NCBI GenBank assembly: GCA_910584795.1
Contig: CAJUBZ010000001.1
Span: 1 to 46,932, forward strand
DNA: 46,932 nucleotides
Source: an uncultured Eubacterium sp.
Lineage (GTDB): Bacteria > Bacillota > Clostridia > Lachnospirales > Lachnospiraceae
Reading direction: 5' to 3'
Within the stretch, counting starts at the first letter, position 1, and every line of letters starts with the position of its first letter. Below are positions 17,927 to 27,133 of the stretch, in pieces. The notes under the pieces were generated by a model. That model was not told where the DNA came from. It searched no databases and worked only from the letters and a program-made list of their open reading frames with translations. The translations under genes were made by a program, and so were the position numbers.

Positions 17927-19207
17927 ATGGATATCAGAGAAGAGGCAAAACTTGTAAAACTGGCATCACCAAAGATGGCAGGAAGCAGTGAGGAACAGAG
18001 AAATCATGCATTGAATGCAGTTGTTGAGGCGTTAAAAACACATAGAGAAGAAATCTTTGAGGCGAATAAAAAAGATTTAGTTCAGGCAGCAAAAGATAAT
18101 GTGGCAGCGCCGATTGTGAAAAGATTGAAATTTGATGAGATTAAATTAAGAGACGTGATTGCAGGAATTCAGGACTTAGTGAATCTTCCCGATCCGTTAT
18201 TTCGAAAGCAGATGAACCGCCAGTTAGATGAAGGTTTGACATTGGTTCGTGAGACCTGTCCTATCGGTGTGATTGGTGTTATTTTTGAGGCAAGACCGGA
18301 TGCTTTGATTCAGATTTCTGCCCTCTGCATTAAGAGTGGTAACTGTGTTATTTTAAAGGGGGGCAGTGAGACGATGAACAGTAACAAAGTGCTATTCAAT
18401 ATTATTTATGACGCTGTCACAGCATCAGGAATGCCGGAAAACTGTATGTTACAGTTAGAAGCACGTTCAGAGATTTCAGAACTTTTGACCTGTAATGAAT
18501 ATGTAGATTTATTGATTCCAAGAGGTTCCAATGCTTTTGTTCAGTATATTATGAATAATACAAAAATTCCGGTAATGGGACACGCAGATGGTATCTGCCA
18601 TATCTATGTGGATAAGGGTGCTGATATTGAGAAGGCAGTTCCTATTATTATTGATGCAAAGACGCAGTATGTTTCAGCATGTAATGCAGTGGAGACATTA
18701 TTGATACATAAGGATATTATTGATGAGTTTGTTCCAAAGTTAAGTAATGCATTGAAAGATAATAATGTGGAACTGCGTGGAAGTGAAAGAATTGCGAGTC
18801 TTACAGGTTGTAAGGAAAGTAATGAAGAAGATGATAAGACGGAATATTTAGACTTAATTGTGTCTGCAAAAGAAGTAGACTCTTTGGAAGAGGCAATAGA
18901 CCATATTAATTATTTTGGCTCACACCATACAGACTGTATTATTACAGAGAATAAAGAGACTGCAGAGCAGTTTATGAGATATGTGGATTCTGCCGGAGTA
19001 TATCAGAATTGTTCTACCCGGTTTGCAGATGGTTACCGATATGGTTTTGGAGCCGAGGTAGGAATCAGCACGAGTAAAATTCATGCCAGAGGTCCGGTAG
19101 GATTAGAGGGATTGGTAAGTTATAAGTATAAGTTATATGGCAGTGGAAATATTGTGGACGATTATGCAAAAGGGAAGAAGGCTTTTCATTTTGAGGATTT
19201 GGGATGA
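17927..19207 (+). CDS. proA: Glutamate-5-semialdehyde dehydrogenase (gamma-glutamyl phosphate reductase)
   Basis: A 426-residue NADPH enzyme reducing gamma-glutamyl phosphate in proline synthesis. Family motifs include CPIGVIGVIFEARPDALIQI (about residue 105), the catalytic cysteine in TQYVSACNAVETLL (about residue 250), and RFADGYRYGFGAEVGISTSK near residue 365. AAAAGGAGG precedes the ATG. proB is not adjacent, which is less usual. The stop codon overlaps a small downstream ORF (19204) in an ATGA arrangement. The assignment is firm. Confidence 0.97.
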   Translation: MDIREEAKLVKLASPKMAGSSEEQRNHALNAVVEALKTHREEIFEANKKDLVQAAKDNVAAPIVKRLKFDEIKLRDVIAGIQDLVNLPDPLFRKQMNRQLDEGLTLVRETCPIGVIGVIFEARPDALIQISALCIKSGNCVILKGGSETMNSNKVLFNIIYDAVTASGMPENCMLQLEARSEISELLTCNEYVDLLIPRGSNAFVQYIMNNTKIPVMGHADGICHIYVDKGADIEKAVPIIIDAKTQYVSACNAVETLLIHKDIIDEFVPKLSNALKDNNVELRGSERIASLTGCKESNEEDDKTEYLDLIVSAKEVDSLEEAIDHINYFGSHHTDCIITENKETAEQFMRYVDSAGVYQNCSTRFADGYRYGFGAEVGISTSKIHARGPVGLEGLVSYKYKLYGSGNIVDDYAKGKKAFHFEDLG

Positions 19208-19371
19208 ATGCAACAGCTTGTGAAGATGTAATGATTTTTGAAAGAAGAATACCATATAACAAAAATAAATTTGTAGAAGAATATTGTGACAAATTGAAAG
19301 AATGGGACTCTAGCAAAAATTCTGAGAGAATTAAGAATTTAAATAAATGTAATAACGCTGAAACTATATAA
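19204..19371 (+). CDS. Small ORF overlapping the proA stop codon
   Basis: A 55-residue frame whose ATG shares an ATGA overlap with the proA stop, the arrangement used for translational coupling. The product begins MNATACEDVMIFERRIP and is charged, with three cysteines and no hydrophobic helix. I do not recognise it. It may be a real small protein or the remnant of a longer gene once behind proA. The frame stays open for 55 codons in AT-rich sequence, which is weak evidence alone. Confidence 0.3.
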   Translation: MNATACEDVMIFERRIPYNKNKFVEEYCDKLKEWDSSKNSERIKNLNKCNNAETI

Positions 19372-19408
19372 AGTAAAGAAAATATTGAAGTATATGTACA
19401 TTTATTAT

Positions 19409-19475
19409 AGACATATTTGGCTTTAAACTTTGCATATCAGATGCACAGATGAGAGCCGATAGGTCTTATATGTCT
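19409..19475 (+). other. Nested inverted repeats upstream of Fn3 remnant
   Basis: Three nested complementary pairs share one axis: AGACATAT/ATATGTCT (19409-19416, 19468-19475), GGCT/AGCC (19419-19422, 19454-19457) and TGCAT/ATGCA (19431-19435, 19441-19445). The layout could fold as one long interrupted hairpin. It matches no riboswitch class I know. Confidence 0.4.
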
Positions 19476-19483
19476 GTGTATAA

Positions 19484-19825
19484 ATGAGAATGTATGTTGT
19501 TATTTGTTTATTACAGCTGTTATTAAAATTATCGACTTTAAAGTCTGTTACAAAAACAGCAGTCGGGAATGCCAAGATTCAGTGGAGTGAACTGTATAAT
19601 GCAGAAGGTTATTGTATTTCACGTTCAACGTCAGCTAATGGTACATATTCCAGAATAGCAGTTGTTGATGATTTGTCTTATGTTGACAAATCTGTCAAGA
19701 AAGGAAAAACATATTATTACAGGGTTAGAGGATATATGAATTATGGACATGGCTCGGGTACAGTTAATGGAAATAACGCAGGATATTCAACATATTCTGG
19801 AATAAAATCAATAAAAATAAAATAG
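19484..19825 (+). pseudogene. Fibronectin type III domain fragment (remnant of a surface protein)
   Basis: The 113-residue frame carries one fibronectin-III-like domain (about residues 20-113). The pattern is NAKIQWSELYNAEGYCISRS...YVDKSVKKGKTYYYRVRGY...GIKSIKIK, typical of the last domain of clostridial cell-surface proteins. There is no convincing ribosome binding site, and the first 20 residues are not a proper signal peptide. It is therefore probably the C-terminal remainder of a longer secreted protein whose front was lost. It could still be translated as a stand-alone small protein, but nothing supports that. Confidence 0.5.
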
Positions 19826-19836
19826 AGGTGAATTAT

Positions 19837-20361
19837 ATGAAAAAGGGATTAAAATATTTTGTAATTATATTGATGGTTTTATCAATCTACTCTGCAAATG
19901 TTAAAGCTGCAAAAGTAGATGGATATGTTTGTAAAACAATCAGTGTATCTGGCGAATACTCGGATACAAATAATAAGAATAGTTATAAAAAAATTATAAG
20001 ATCATATAGAGACTTGGTAAAATTAAAAAAATATATAAAGAAAAATTATAATAATCCTAAAAAATATATAAAAAAATTGAATAAATACAAAAAGTCGTAT
20101 TTTAAGAAGAATGTATTGATTTTTGCAACAGAAAATATAGACTTAAATTTTTTGTGTTATAAGCTTATCTCTATTACTAAAAAAGATGAAAAAATCTTTT
20201 TAAATGTTGAAAAAAGAGATTTACTGAAAGAGGGACAATGCAAAATTGCTGTGGTCATATATGGAGCAAACACATATATTATTGAATCCAAAAAATCAAA
20301 ATTAAAAAAAGTTAAAAAAGTGAAAATAAAATATGATTTTATAAAGAACAGTGAAGAATAA
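19837..20361 (+). CDS. Small secreted lysine-rich protein, possibly PrcB_C-like
   Basis: A 174-residue protein with a clear signal peptide (MKKGLKYFVIILMVLSIYSANVKA, cleavage after about residue 24). The mature part is very basic, with many KKYIKK-type stretches. Spacing of hydrophobic strands after residue 80 (YFKKNVLIFATEN, then KLISITKKDEKIFLNVEKRD, then IAVVIYGANTYIIE) recalls the PrcB C-terminal domain found in secreted Firmicutes proteins; that resemblance is tentative. AGAGGTG at 19824-19830 fits the ATG at 19837; GTG 19828 is less likely. It follows the Fn3 remnant directly. Confidence 0.55.
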   Translation: MKKGLKYFVIILMVLSIYSANVKAAKVDGYVCKTISVSGEYSDTNNKNSYKKIIRSYRDLVKLKKYIKKNYNNPKKYIKKLNKYKKSYFKKNVLIFATENIDLNFLCYKLISITKKDEKIFLNVEKRDLLKEGQCKIAVVIYGANTYIIESKKSKLKKVKKVKIKYDFIKNSEE

Positions 20362-20448
20362 TGGGGCAATATATTTTCCAATAGCCTCAATGTTAGATTA
20401 TTATACCGAAAGGTGTGTTGTTTGTTAAGTTACCTAGTTGAATAATGC

Positions 20449-20489
20449 ATTAAAAATAGCAGGTATGTTGAATGCCTGCTATTTTTAAT
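20449..20489. terminator. Bidirectional terminator facing argH
   Basis: ATTAAAAATAGCAGG (20449-20463) pairs perfectly over 15 bp with 20475-20489. A-rich and T-rich arm ends allow termination on both strands. It lies between the secreted-protein gene and argH, which are convergent. Confidence 0.85.
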
Positions 20490-20520
20490 GTAAAAGTGTT
20501 ATTAAAAACAAGTACTCTCC

Positions 20521-21891
20521 TTATTTTAAATACTTTTTATATATTTCAATGACCTGTTTCATAGCATCTGGTCCGGGCGCACCAATTGTCATACGTTTAT
20601 TAACACATGTTTCCAGACTGATTGCCTCATAGATATCTTCTTCAAAAACAGGACTGATAGTCTTATATTCTTCCAATGTCATATCATCGAGAGCAATTCC
20701 TTTTTCCTCACAGAAGAGAACTAACTGTCCTACAATGCCATGGGCATCTCTGAAAGGCACACCGTGATTTACCAGATAATCAGCAGCATCTGTGGCATTG
20801 GTGAAACCATGTTTTGTACTTGCTTCCATAATGTCATTATTAAATGTCATAGTATCAATCATACCGGTAAATAAAACGATACAGCCTTTTACGGTATCAA
20901 TCGCATCAAAGGTAAGTTCTTTGTCTTCCTGCATATCTTTATTGTATGCAAGAGGAATTCCTTTCATTGTAGTGAGAATAGAAATCAGAGAACCATATAC
21001 ACGTCCTGTTTTTCCACGGATTAATTCTGCAATATCAGGATTTTTCTTTTGTGGCATAATACTGGAACCAGTACTGTAAGAGTCATCAATGTTTACAAAA
21101 CGATATTCATTGGAGTTCCAAATACATATCTCTTCACAGAAACGGCTAAGATGCATCATAATCGTAGACAGACAGCTTAAAAGTTCAATCACATAATCTC
21201 TGTCAGATACAGAATCCATACTGTTTAAAGTAGGACCATCGAAATCTAAAAGACTGGCAGTATATTCTCGATCTAATGGATAAGTAGTGCCTGCCAAAGC
21301 CCCGGAACCTAGTGGACAATAATTCATTCTTTTATAAATATCATCTAATCGCTCTCTGTCACGTTTAAACATTTCAAAATATGCACCAAAATGATGTGCC
21401 AGAGTGATTGGCTGGGCTTTTTGTAAATGAGTAAATCCAGGCATGAAAGTTTCTGTATTTTCTTCCATAACCTTTAATAGAGAATAAAGAAGTGTTTTTA
21501 ATATAGAATTCATTTCAACAACTTCATCTCTTGTATAAAGTTTCATATCAAGTGCTACCTGGTCATTACGGCTTCGTCCAGTGTGAAGTTTCTTTCCGGC
21601 ATCTCCAATACGCTCAATTAAGTTCGCCTCAACAAAACTGTGAATATCTTCACTTTCTTTGGTAAATTCCAGTCTGCCGGTGTCAATGTCTGCCTTAATA
21701 CCTTCTAATCCTTTGATAATCTGATTCATTTCATCTTCAGAGATGATGTTTTGTTTTCCAAGCATCTTTACATGTGCAATGCTTCCTCTGATATCCTGTG
21801 CATAAAATTTCTGGTCAAAAGAAAGAGATTCATTAAAGTTGTGAACTAATTGATTTTCTTCCTTTGTGAAACGACCGCCCCATAATTTCAT
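20521..21891 (-). CDS. argH: Argininosuccinate lyase
   Basis: A 456-residue homotetrameric enzyme that splits argininosuccinate into arginine and fumarate. It begins MKLWGGRFTKEENQLVHNF as the family does. It contains the HTGRSRNDQVALD segment near residue 103, the TFMPGFTHLQKAQPITLAHH catalytic-His region near 150, and the signature GSSIMPQKKNPD near 275. GTGAGGT lies upstream of the ATG. It stands alone on the minus strand without argG. I saw no clear ARG box upstream. Confidence 0.97.
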   Translation of the reverse strand: MKLWGGRFTKEENQLVHNFNESLSFDQKFYAQDIRGSIAHVKMLGKQNIISEDEMNQIIKGLEGIKADIDTGRLEFTKESEDIHSFVEANLIERIGDAGKKLHTGRSRNDQVALDMKLYTRDEVVEMNSILKTLLYSLLKVMEENTETFMPGFTHLQKAQPITLAHHFGAYFEMFKRDRERLDDIYKRMNYCPLGSGALAGTTYPLDREYTASLLDFDGPTLNSMDSVSDRDYVIELLSCLSTIMMHLSRFCEEICIWNSNEYRFVNIDDSYSTGSSIMPQKKNPDIAELIRGKTGRVYGSLISILTTMKGIPLAYNKDMQEDKELTFDAIDTVKGCIVLFTGMIDTMTFNNDIMEASTKHGFTNATDAADYLVNHGVPFRDAHGIVGQLVLFCEEKGIALDDMTLEEYKTISPVFEEDIYEAISLETCVNKRMTIGAPGPDAMKQVIEIYKKYLK

Positions 21892-22068
21892 ATGTATACC
21901 TCACTTCATTTATTTATTTGCATATGTGTAAAATTGTATATAAAAAATGTTATATAATTTTCATTTCTCACAGTATATTGTGTTAGAAAACTATAAACAA
22001 AAAATATGCTTTTAAAAGTATAACATATGATAGTAGTTTTTCAAATAATCTTTTGATATAATGACTAA

Positions 22069-22217
22069 CAGTTCAGTCATGCGATATAAAACGAATGGGG
22101 GCATGAAAAAAGTCCCTTTTGCGTCAAACTACAACTTTATATTTGTTTTACATCATATGGTGTGAGCCATCACAATGAGGAAAAATAAAAGGTTTTGGAG
22201 TTGGTGACTGTACTGTT
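22069..22217 (+). repeat. Family A structured intergenic repeat, diverged copy
   Basis: CAGTTCAGTCATG (22069-22081) matches the family A left end with one change. The stem GATATAAAACGAAT pairs with ATTTGTTTTACATC, then the ATATGGTG linker follows, then a weaker second hairpin and a degenerate right end (GACTGTACTGTT). It separates argH from dus. Confidence 0.6.
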
Positions 22218-22246
22218 AGGAATAAGTTTTAGACTGGAGTAAATTT

Positions 22247-23242
22247 ATGAAATTATATTTCGCACCATTAGATGGTGTTACAGGATTTATATATAGAAAT
22301 GCTTTTGCAGAATTTTTTGGAGGACCGGATAAATATTTTGCACCATTCATTTCTCCGTGTCATAATCCTAAATTAAAAGGGAGAGAGATAAAAGATTTAT
22401 TACCGGAAAATAACAGCAAAAAAGTCAACTTGGTACCACAGATTATGGCGAATAATGCAGAATATTTTATAAAAGGTGCCAGACAGATTGCAAATATGGG
22501 ATATAAAGAAGTCAATCTGAATGCAGGCTGTCCTTCAGGAACAGTAGTTCCAAAGGGACGAGGAGCAGGATTCTTAAAAGATACATATTTGATGGAGAAG
22601 TTTTTTGATGAAGTGTTTTGCAAACTGGATATGAAAATATCAGTAAAAACACGTATTGGAGTGACAGATTCTTCTGAGTTTGAAGAAATCATGGAAGTCT
22701 ACAATAAGTATCCTTTTGCGGAAGTAATTGTACATCCAAGAACGAGAGTACAGTTATACAAAGGAGAACCGGATATGAAAGCTTTTGATTATGCATATCA
22801 GGTAAGTAAAAATCCATTATGTTATAATGGAAATATCTTTATGGTTGAAGACTATGACAATATTGTATCAAGATACAATATTGATTCAGTGATGCTTGGA
22901 CGTGGACTATTAAGAAATCCGAATTTGGCAAACGATATAAGATTAAAGGAAGAAGAGCAGGTAAACAATTCTTTCTTAAAAAACAGTGTTCATAATAGAG
23001 AATACAATCATGAGAGGAGAGTGCCGAAAGAGGTTATTAGGGCTTTTCATGATAAGCTATATGCTGATTTCATGGTAGAGATGAGTTCAGACAAGCATCT
23101 GCTGAATAAGATGATTGAAATGTGGAATTATTTGTCTTTTATGTCTATAGACCAGCATAAGTGTGCGAAAATGATTCGAAAAGCACAGAATGTTTCTAAA
23201 TATGAAAAAGCAGTGAATGAAATATTTGATAATTTCATGTGA
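22247..23242 (+). CDS. dus: tRNA-dihydrouridine synthase
   Basis: A 331-residue flavoenzyme of the Dus TIM-barrel family that reduces specific uridines in tRNA D-loops. It begins KLYFAPLDGVTGFIYRNAF. The catalytic cysteine is in NLNAGCPSGTVVPKGRGAGF near residue 95. Phosphate/FMN-binding motifs follow: SVKTRIGV, VIVHPRTRVQ and NGNIF...VMLGRGLLRNP. GGAG precedes the ATG. The exact subfamily (A, B or C) is not decided here. The downstream neighbour is a beta-CASP nuclease gene 80 nt later. Confidence 0.93.
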   Translation: MKLYFAPLDGVTGFIYRNAFAEFFGGPDKYFAPFISPCHNPKLKGREIKDLLPENNSKKVNLVPQIMANNAEYFIKGARQIANMGYKEVNLNAGCPSGTVVPKGRGAGFLKDTYLMEKFFDEVFCKLDMKISVKTRIGVTDSSEFEEIMEVYNKYPFAEVIVHPRTRVQLYKGEPDMKAFDYAYQVSKNPLCYNGNIFMVEDYDNIVSRYNIDSVMLGRGLLRNPNLANDIRLKEEEQVNNSFLKNSVHNREYNHERRVPKEVIRAFHDKLYADFMVEMSSDKHLLNKMIEMWNYLSFMSIDQHKCAKMIRKAQNVSKYEKAVNEIFDNFM

Positions 23243-23321
23243 ATAAAATATATTTCCTTCTTATGGGATGCTGTCATGTACCTACATTAAGCATATCTTG
23301 GTATTTCCAAAGGAGGTAAAG

Positions 23322-24944
23322 ATGGATAGAAAGGAGAGGAGTTATATGATTCTTACATTTTTAGGTGCAGACCATGAAGTGACAGGAAGCTGTCATTATA
23401 TTGAGGTTGGAGAAAAGAAAGCTATTATAGATTGTGGTATGGAACAGGGGAAGGATATTTATGTGAATCAGGAATTACCTGTTATGGCAGGAGATATTGA
23501 TTATATATTCCTAACCCATGCGCATATCGATCATTCAGGATTGATACCACTGATGGTAAAAAGAGGTTTTAAAGGACAAATTTTTGCTACAAAAGCTACC
23601 TGCCAGTTATGTAATATCATGCTTCGGGACAGTGCACATATTCAGGAATTTGAGGCACGATGGAAGAGCAGAAAAGCAAAGAGAGCCGGAAAAGAAGTGA
23701 TAGAGCCGATATATACCATGGAAGATGCTGTTATGGCATGCGATTTAATGGTACCTTTGGAGTATGATACAGATGTTAAAATATGTGACGAGATGAAAGT
23801 AAAATTTGTTGATGCAGGACATTTACTTGGTTCTGCAAGCATTGAAATGGCATTAACGGAAGCGGATATTACAAAGAAAATTATTTTTTCAGGAGATATT
23901 GGAAATATTGATAAACCGATAATTAAAGACCCGGTTATCATGGGGGGAGCAGATTATGTCTTAATTGAGTCGACTTATGGAGACAGACTGCATGGAGACA
24001 GGCCGGATTATGTCGGAGAACTGGCAAGAATTTTGAACGAGACATTTGCGAGGGGAGGAAATGTGGTAATTCCTTCTTTTGCTGTAGGCAGAACACAGGA
24101 AATGTTATATTTTATGCGTCAGATTAAAAAAGATCATATGGTAAAAGATTATCCTGATTTTGAGGTATATGTAGACAGTCCTTTGGCAGTGGAAGCCACA
24201 TCTATTTTTAATGGAAATGTATTAGAATGCTTTGATGAGGAAACAATGGAATTGATTCGTGATGGAATTAATCCGTTACGTTTTGAAGGATTAAAATTAT
24301 CAGTAACCAGTAATGATTCCATTGCAATTAATGAAAATATAAAACCAAAAGTTATTTTGTCGGCTTCAGGAATGTGTGAAGCCGGTCGTATCAGACACCA
24401 TTTGAAGCATAATTTGTGGAGAGAGAACAATACGATTTTATTTGTTGGCTTTCAGACTCCGGGAACTCTTGGGCGGGCAATTCTTGAAGGAGCAAAGACA
24501 GTAAAACTTTTTGGGGAAGAAATTGCAGTCAATGCTCATATCGAAAATTTAAAGGGAATTAGTGGACATGGAGATCAGAAACAGTTAATAAGTTGGCTTC
24601 AGGCTATGAAACAAAAGCCGGAAAAAGTTTTTGTAGTTCATGGGGAAGATACGGTTTGTGATATATTTGCAGATTTGTTAAATAAAGAATATGGGTATCA
24701 TACTTATGCTCCATATAGTGGAACACAGATAGATTTGGTAACAGGAGAATTGGTGAAGGAAGGTATTCCTATCCGAATCAGTCAAAAAGCAAAACAAAGA
24801 AGAGCAGCAGGTCTTTATGAGAATCTTGTGAATGCAGGACACAGATTGATGGCAGTTATTAAGCGTAATGAAGGTGGAACAAATAAGGATATTGCGAAGT
24901 TTACCAGTCAGATTCAGTCGTTGTGTGAGAAATGGGATAGATAA
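23322..24944 (+). CDS. Metallo-beta-lactamase/beta-CASP RNA-processing nuclease
   Basis: About 541 residues from ATG 23322. An MBL fold with the HxHxDH motif in LTHAHIDHSG (about residue 67) and GHLLGSAS is followed by a beta-CASP insert (SFAVGRTQEMLY...VILSASGMCEAGRI). A second MBL half (GISGHGDQ, VFVVHGE) and a C-terminal extension complete it. The family (CPSF73/RNase J-like) acts on RNA. Two tandem starts each have a strong site: AAGGAGG before 23322 and GGAGAGGAG before 23346. Homologues begin MILTFLGA, matching the second, so initiation could occur at either. A bidirectional terminator follows. Confidence 0.9.
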   Translation: MDRKERSYMILTFLGADHEVTGSCHYIEVGEKKAIIDCGMEQGKDIYVNQELPVMAGDIDYIFLTHAHIDHSGLIPLMVKRGFKGQIFATKATCQLCNIMLRDSAHIQEFEARWKSRKAKRAGKEVIEPIYTMEDAVMACDLMVPLEYDTDVKICDEMKVKFVDAGHLLGSASIEMALTEADITKKIIFSGDIGNIDKPIIKDPVIMGGADYVLIESTYGDRLHGDRPDYVGELARILNETFARGGNVVIPSFAVGRTQEMLYFMRQIKKDHMVKDYPDFEVYVDSPLAVEATSIFNGNVLECFDEETMELIRDGINPLRFEGLKLSVTSNDSIAINENIKPKVILSASGMCEAGRIRHHLKHNLWRENNTILFVGFQTPGTLGRAILEGAKTVKLFGEEIAVNAHIENLKGISGHGDQKQLISWLQAMKQKPEKVFVVHGEDTVCDIFADLLNKEYGYHTYAPYSGTQIDLVTGELVKEGIPIRISQKAKQRRAAGLYENLVNAGHRLMAVIKRNEGGTNKDIAKFTSQIQSLCEKWDR

Positions 24945-25010
24945 AGTAGAAATTAAGCATTGAAAAAAATACAATTATTACTTTTATAATAAACAGCAGT
25001 TATTTGAAAT

Positions 25011-25057
25011 AAAAAAGGTATCAGCACCCTCTAATAGGGTATTTGATACCTTTTTTT
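25011..25057. terminator. Bidirectional terminator between MBL gene and htpG
   Basis: AAAAAAGGTATCA (25011-25023) pairs with TGATACCTTTTTTT (25044-25057), with an inner ACCCT/AGGGT stem. Flanking A- and T-runs make it functional in both directions between convergent genes. Confidence 0.9.
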
Positions 25058-25078
25058 AAGACAATAATAATTAATTAT

Positions 25079-27067
25079 TTATTTTGTTATTATTTCCAAT
25101 ATTTTATTACTTCTTTCAATGAAAGCAGTCATGCTGTCAGGATTGAGTGGTGTATGACTGATTAAAGCCAAATCATATAACTGCTTACAGATAAGTTCTG
25201 TATTTTCACCTTCCGGAGTATCCACAATGTACTTAACTAAAGTATTGTTTGCATTTAGTGTTAATGTTTCTCCGGCGCCGCCAAACATGGAAGGATCCAT
25301 GCCTGCCATGCCATACATCTTCATCATATCCTGCATACGACGAGTTTCTTCTGAAACGGTAATCATGGAAGATACTTTTTCATCTTTTAATTTCTGGACT
25401 TTAATATCAATTTCACGTCCAAGTGCTTTCTTAAAAGTTTCTGATAATTTTTCTTTGAGAGCTTTTTCATCATCTTCACTTAATTCTTCTGTAAAGGAAT
25501 CGCTTAATTCATCATCAATACGTTTAAATTTCACACCTTCATTTTTGGATTCTAACTGTGAGATAAATGGCTGGTCAATATTATCTTTTAAGATAACTGC
25601 ATCAATTCCTTCAGCCTTAAACATATTCACGTATTGGCTTTGCTGTACAGGGTCATTTGTATAGAAAATCGTGTTTTCATGTTTTTCTTTATTTTCTTCT
25701 AATGCTTCTGTAAATGTAAGATATTTATCATCCAGGTTTTTGAATAATACATAGTCTGACATCTTTTCACAGAATTTTTCATCTTTCAAGCAGCCGAATT
25801 TGATAAATGGGCTGATATCATCCCAGTATTTTTCATAATTTTCTTTATCTGTTTTGCACATGCCGGAAAGTTTATCGGCAACCTTCTTTGTAATGTAGTC
25901 TGAAATCTTCTTAACAAATCCATCATTTTGAAGAGCAGAACGAGATACATTTAATGGAAGATCAGGACAATCAATAACACCCTTTAACAGCATTAAAAAT
26001 TCTGGAATAACTTCCTTAATGTTGTCAGCAATGAATACCTGATTGTTGTATAACTTAATTGTTCCTTCAATTGATTCATATTCCATATTGATTTTAGGGA
26101 AATATAAGATACCTTTTAAGTTAAATGGGTAATCCATATTCAAATGAATCCAGAAAAGAGGCTCTTTGTAATCCATAAATACACGGTGGTAGAATTCGCG
26201 ATATTCTTCATCCGTACATTCATTTGGATGTTTTGTCCAAAGAGGAGTCGTATCGCTGACACTTACCGGACGGCGTACAATTTTTGCCATGTTTTTCTCA
26301 GGTTCCACTTCAACAGTTTCTTTTGTGCCATCTTCATTTTCTTTTTCTTCTGTTTTTGCAGGTTCAACGATATGCTCTACAACAGTATCTTTTTCCGTAA
26401 CTTCATCTTCCGGAATTGTATCATATTCTGTTTCAGCAGTTGGATCGGAAACAAAAATCTCTACCGGCATGAAAGAGCAGTATTTGTTTAAAACTTCCTG
26501 CGCACGGTAAAGATTGCAGAATTCTACACTGTCTTCATTTAAGTAAAGAGTAATTACAGTACCTCTGTCTGTCTTATCAGAATCTGTCATAGTGAACTCA
26601 GTTCCATCCTCGCAATCCCAAAGAACTGCCTTGGCACCTTCTTTGTATGATAAAGTTTCAATGGTAACTCTGTCAGCAACCATGAAAGCAGAGTAGAAGC
26701 CAAGTCCGAAATGGCCGATAATCTGGTCGTCAGATGTTTTATCCTTATACTGTTCTAAAAAAGCTTCAGCACCAGAGAAGGCAATCTGATTAATGTATTC
26801 GTCAACTTCGTTCTCTGTCATACCAATACCATTGTCGATAAACGTTAACGTTTTTGCTTCAGGGTTTGCAAGAACCTGAATCTTGAATTCCTCATCACTG
26901 TCAACTTTCGCTTCACCAATCATATTCAGTTTCTTTAATTTTGTGATAGCATCACAACCATTAGATACTAATTCTCTAAAAAAGATATCATGGTCTGAAT
27001 AAAGCCATTTTTTTATGATAGGGAAAATATTTTCGCTGTTAATTGATAAACTTCCGTTTTTTGCCAT
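25079..27067 (-). CDS. htpG: HtpG (bacterial Hsp90) chaperone with long charged linker
   Basis: About 662 residues from ATG 27067, which has AAAGGAG 8 nt upstream; the GTG at 27076 abuts that site and is unlikely. The N-terminal GHKL ATPase domain shows FFRELVSNGCDAITKL, DNGIGM and the IGHFGLGFYSAFMVAD lid. The middle domain and C-terminal dimerisation domain follow, ending without an MEEVD tail. Between N and M domains, about residues 218-262, lies an acidic/basic segment rich in Glu, Lys and Val (EEKENEDGTKETVEVEPEKN). This is longer than the short connector of E. coli or B. subtilis HtpG, and it accounts for the excess length. Regulation is by CIRCE (27169-27195). Confidence 0.95.
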   Translation of the reverse strand: MAKNGSLSINSENIFPIIKKWLYSDHDIFFRELVSNGCDAITKLKKLNMIGEAKVDSDEEFKIQVLANPEAKTLTFIDNGIGMTENEVDEYINQIAFSGAEAFLEQYKDKTSDDQIIGHFGLGFYSAFMVADRVTIETLSYKEGAKAVLWDCEDGTEFTMTDSDKTDRGTVITLYLNEDSVEFCNLYRAQEVLNKYCSFMPVEIFVSDPTAETEYDTIPEDEVTEKDTVVEHIVEPAKTEEKENEDGTKETVEVEPEKNMAKIVRRPVSVSDTTPLWTKHPNECTDEEYREFYHRVFMDYKEPLFWIHLNMDYPFNLKGILYFPKINMEYESIEGTIKLYNNQVFIADNIKEVIPEFLMLLKGVIDCPDLPLNVSRSALQNDGFVKKISDYITKKVADKLSGMCKTDKENYEKYWDDISPFIKFGCLKDEKFCEKMSDYVLFKNLDDKYLTFTEALEENKEKHENTIFYTNDPVQQSQYVNMFKAEGIDAVILKDNIDQPFISQLESKNEGVKFKRIDDELSDSFTEELSEDDEKALKEKLSETFKKALGREIDIKVQKLKDEKVSSMITVSEETRRMQDMMKMYGMAGMDPSMFGGAGETLTLNANNTLVKYIVDTPEGENTELICKQLYDLALISHTPLNPDSMTAFIERSNKILEIITK

Positions 27068-27106
27068 AATGCTCACTCCTTTATATAAAATAATAATTTA
27101 CAAGAT

Positions 27107-27125
27107 TTAGGTGGTATTCCACCAA
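27107..27125 (-). promoter_or_regulatory. Inverted repeat at the htpG transcription start
   Basis: GGTGG (27110-27114) and CCACC (27119-27123), with flanking TTA/AAT pairs, form a compact dyad. It sits where the predicted htpG transcript begins (about 27127). It could be a 5' hairpin or a second operator. Confidence 0.3.
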
Positions 27126-27133
27126 TAATGACA

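Noticed and set aside
21892..22068. ARG box before argH
   Set aside because: AT-rich dyads are present, but none fits the ArgR consensus well enough to report.
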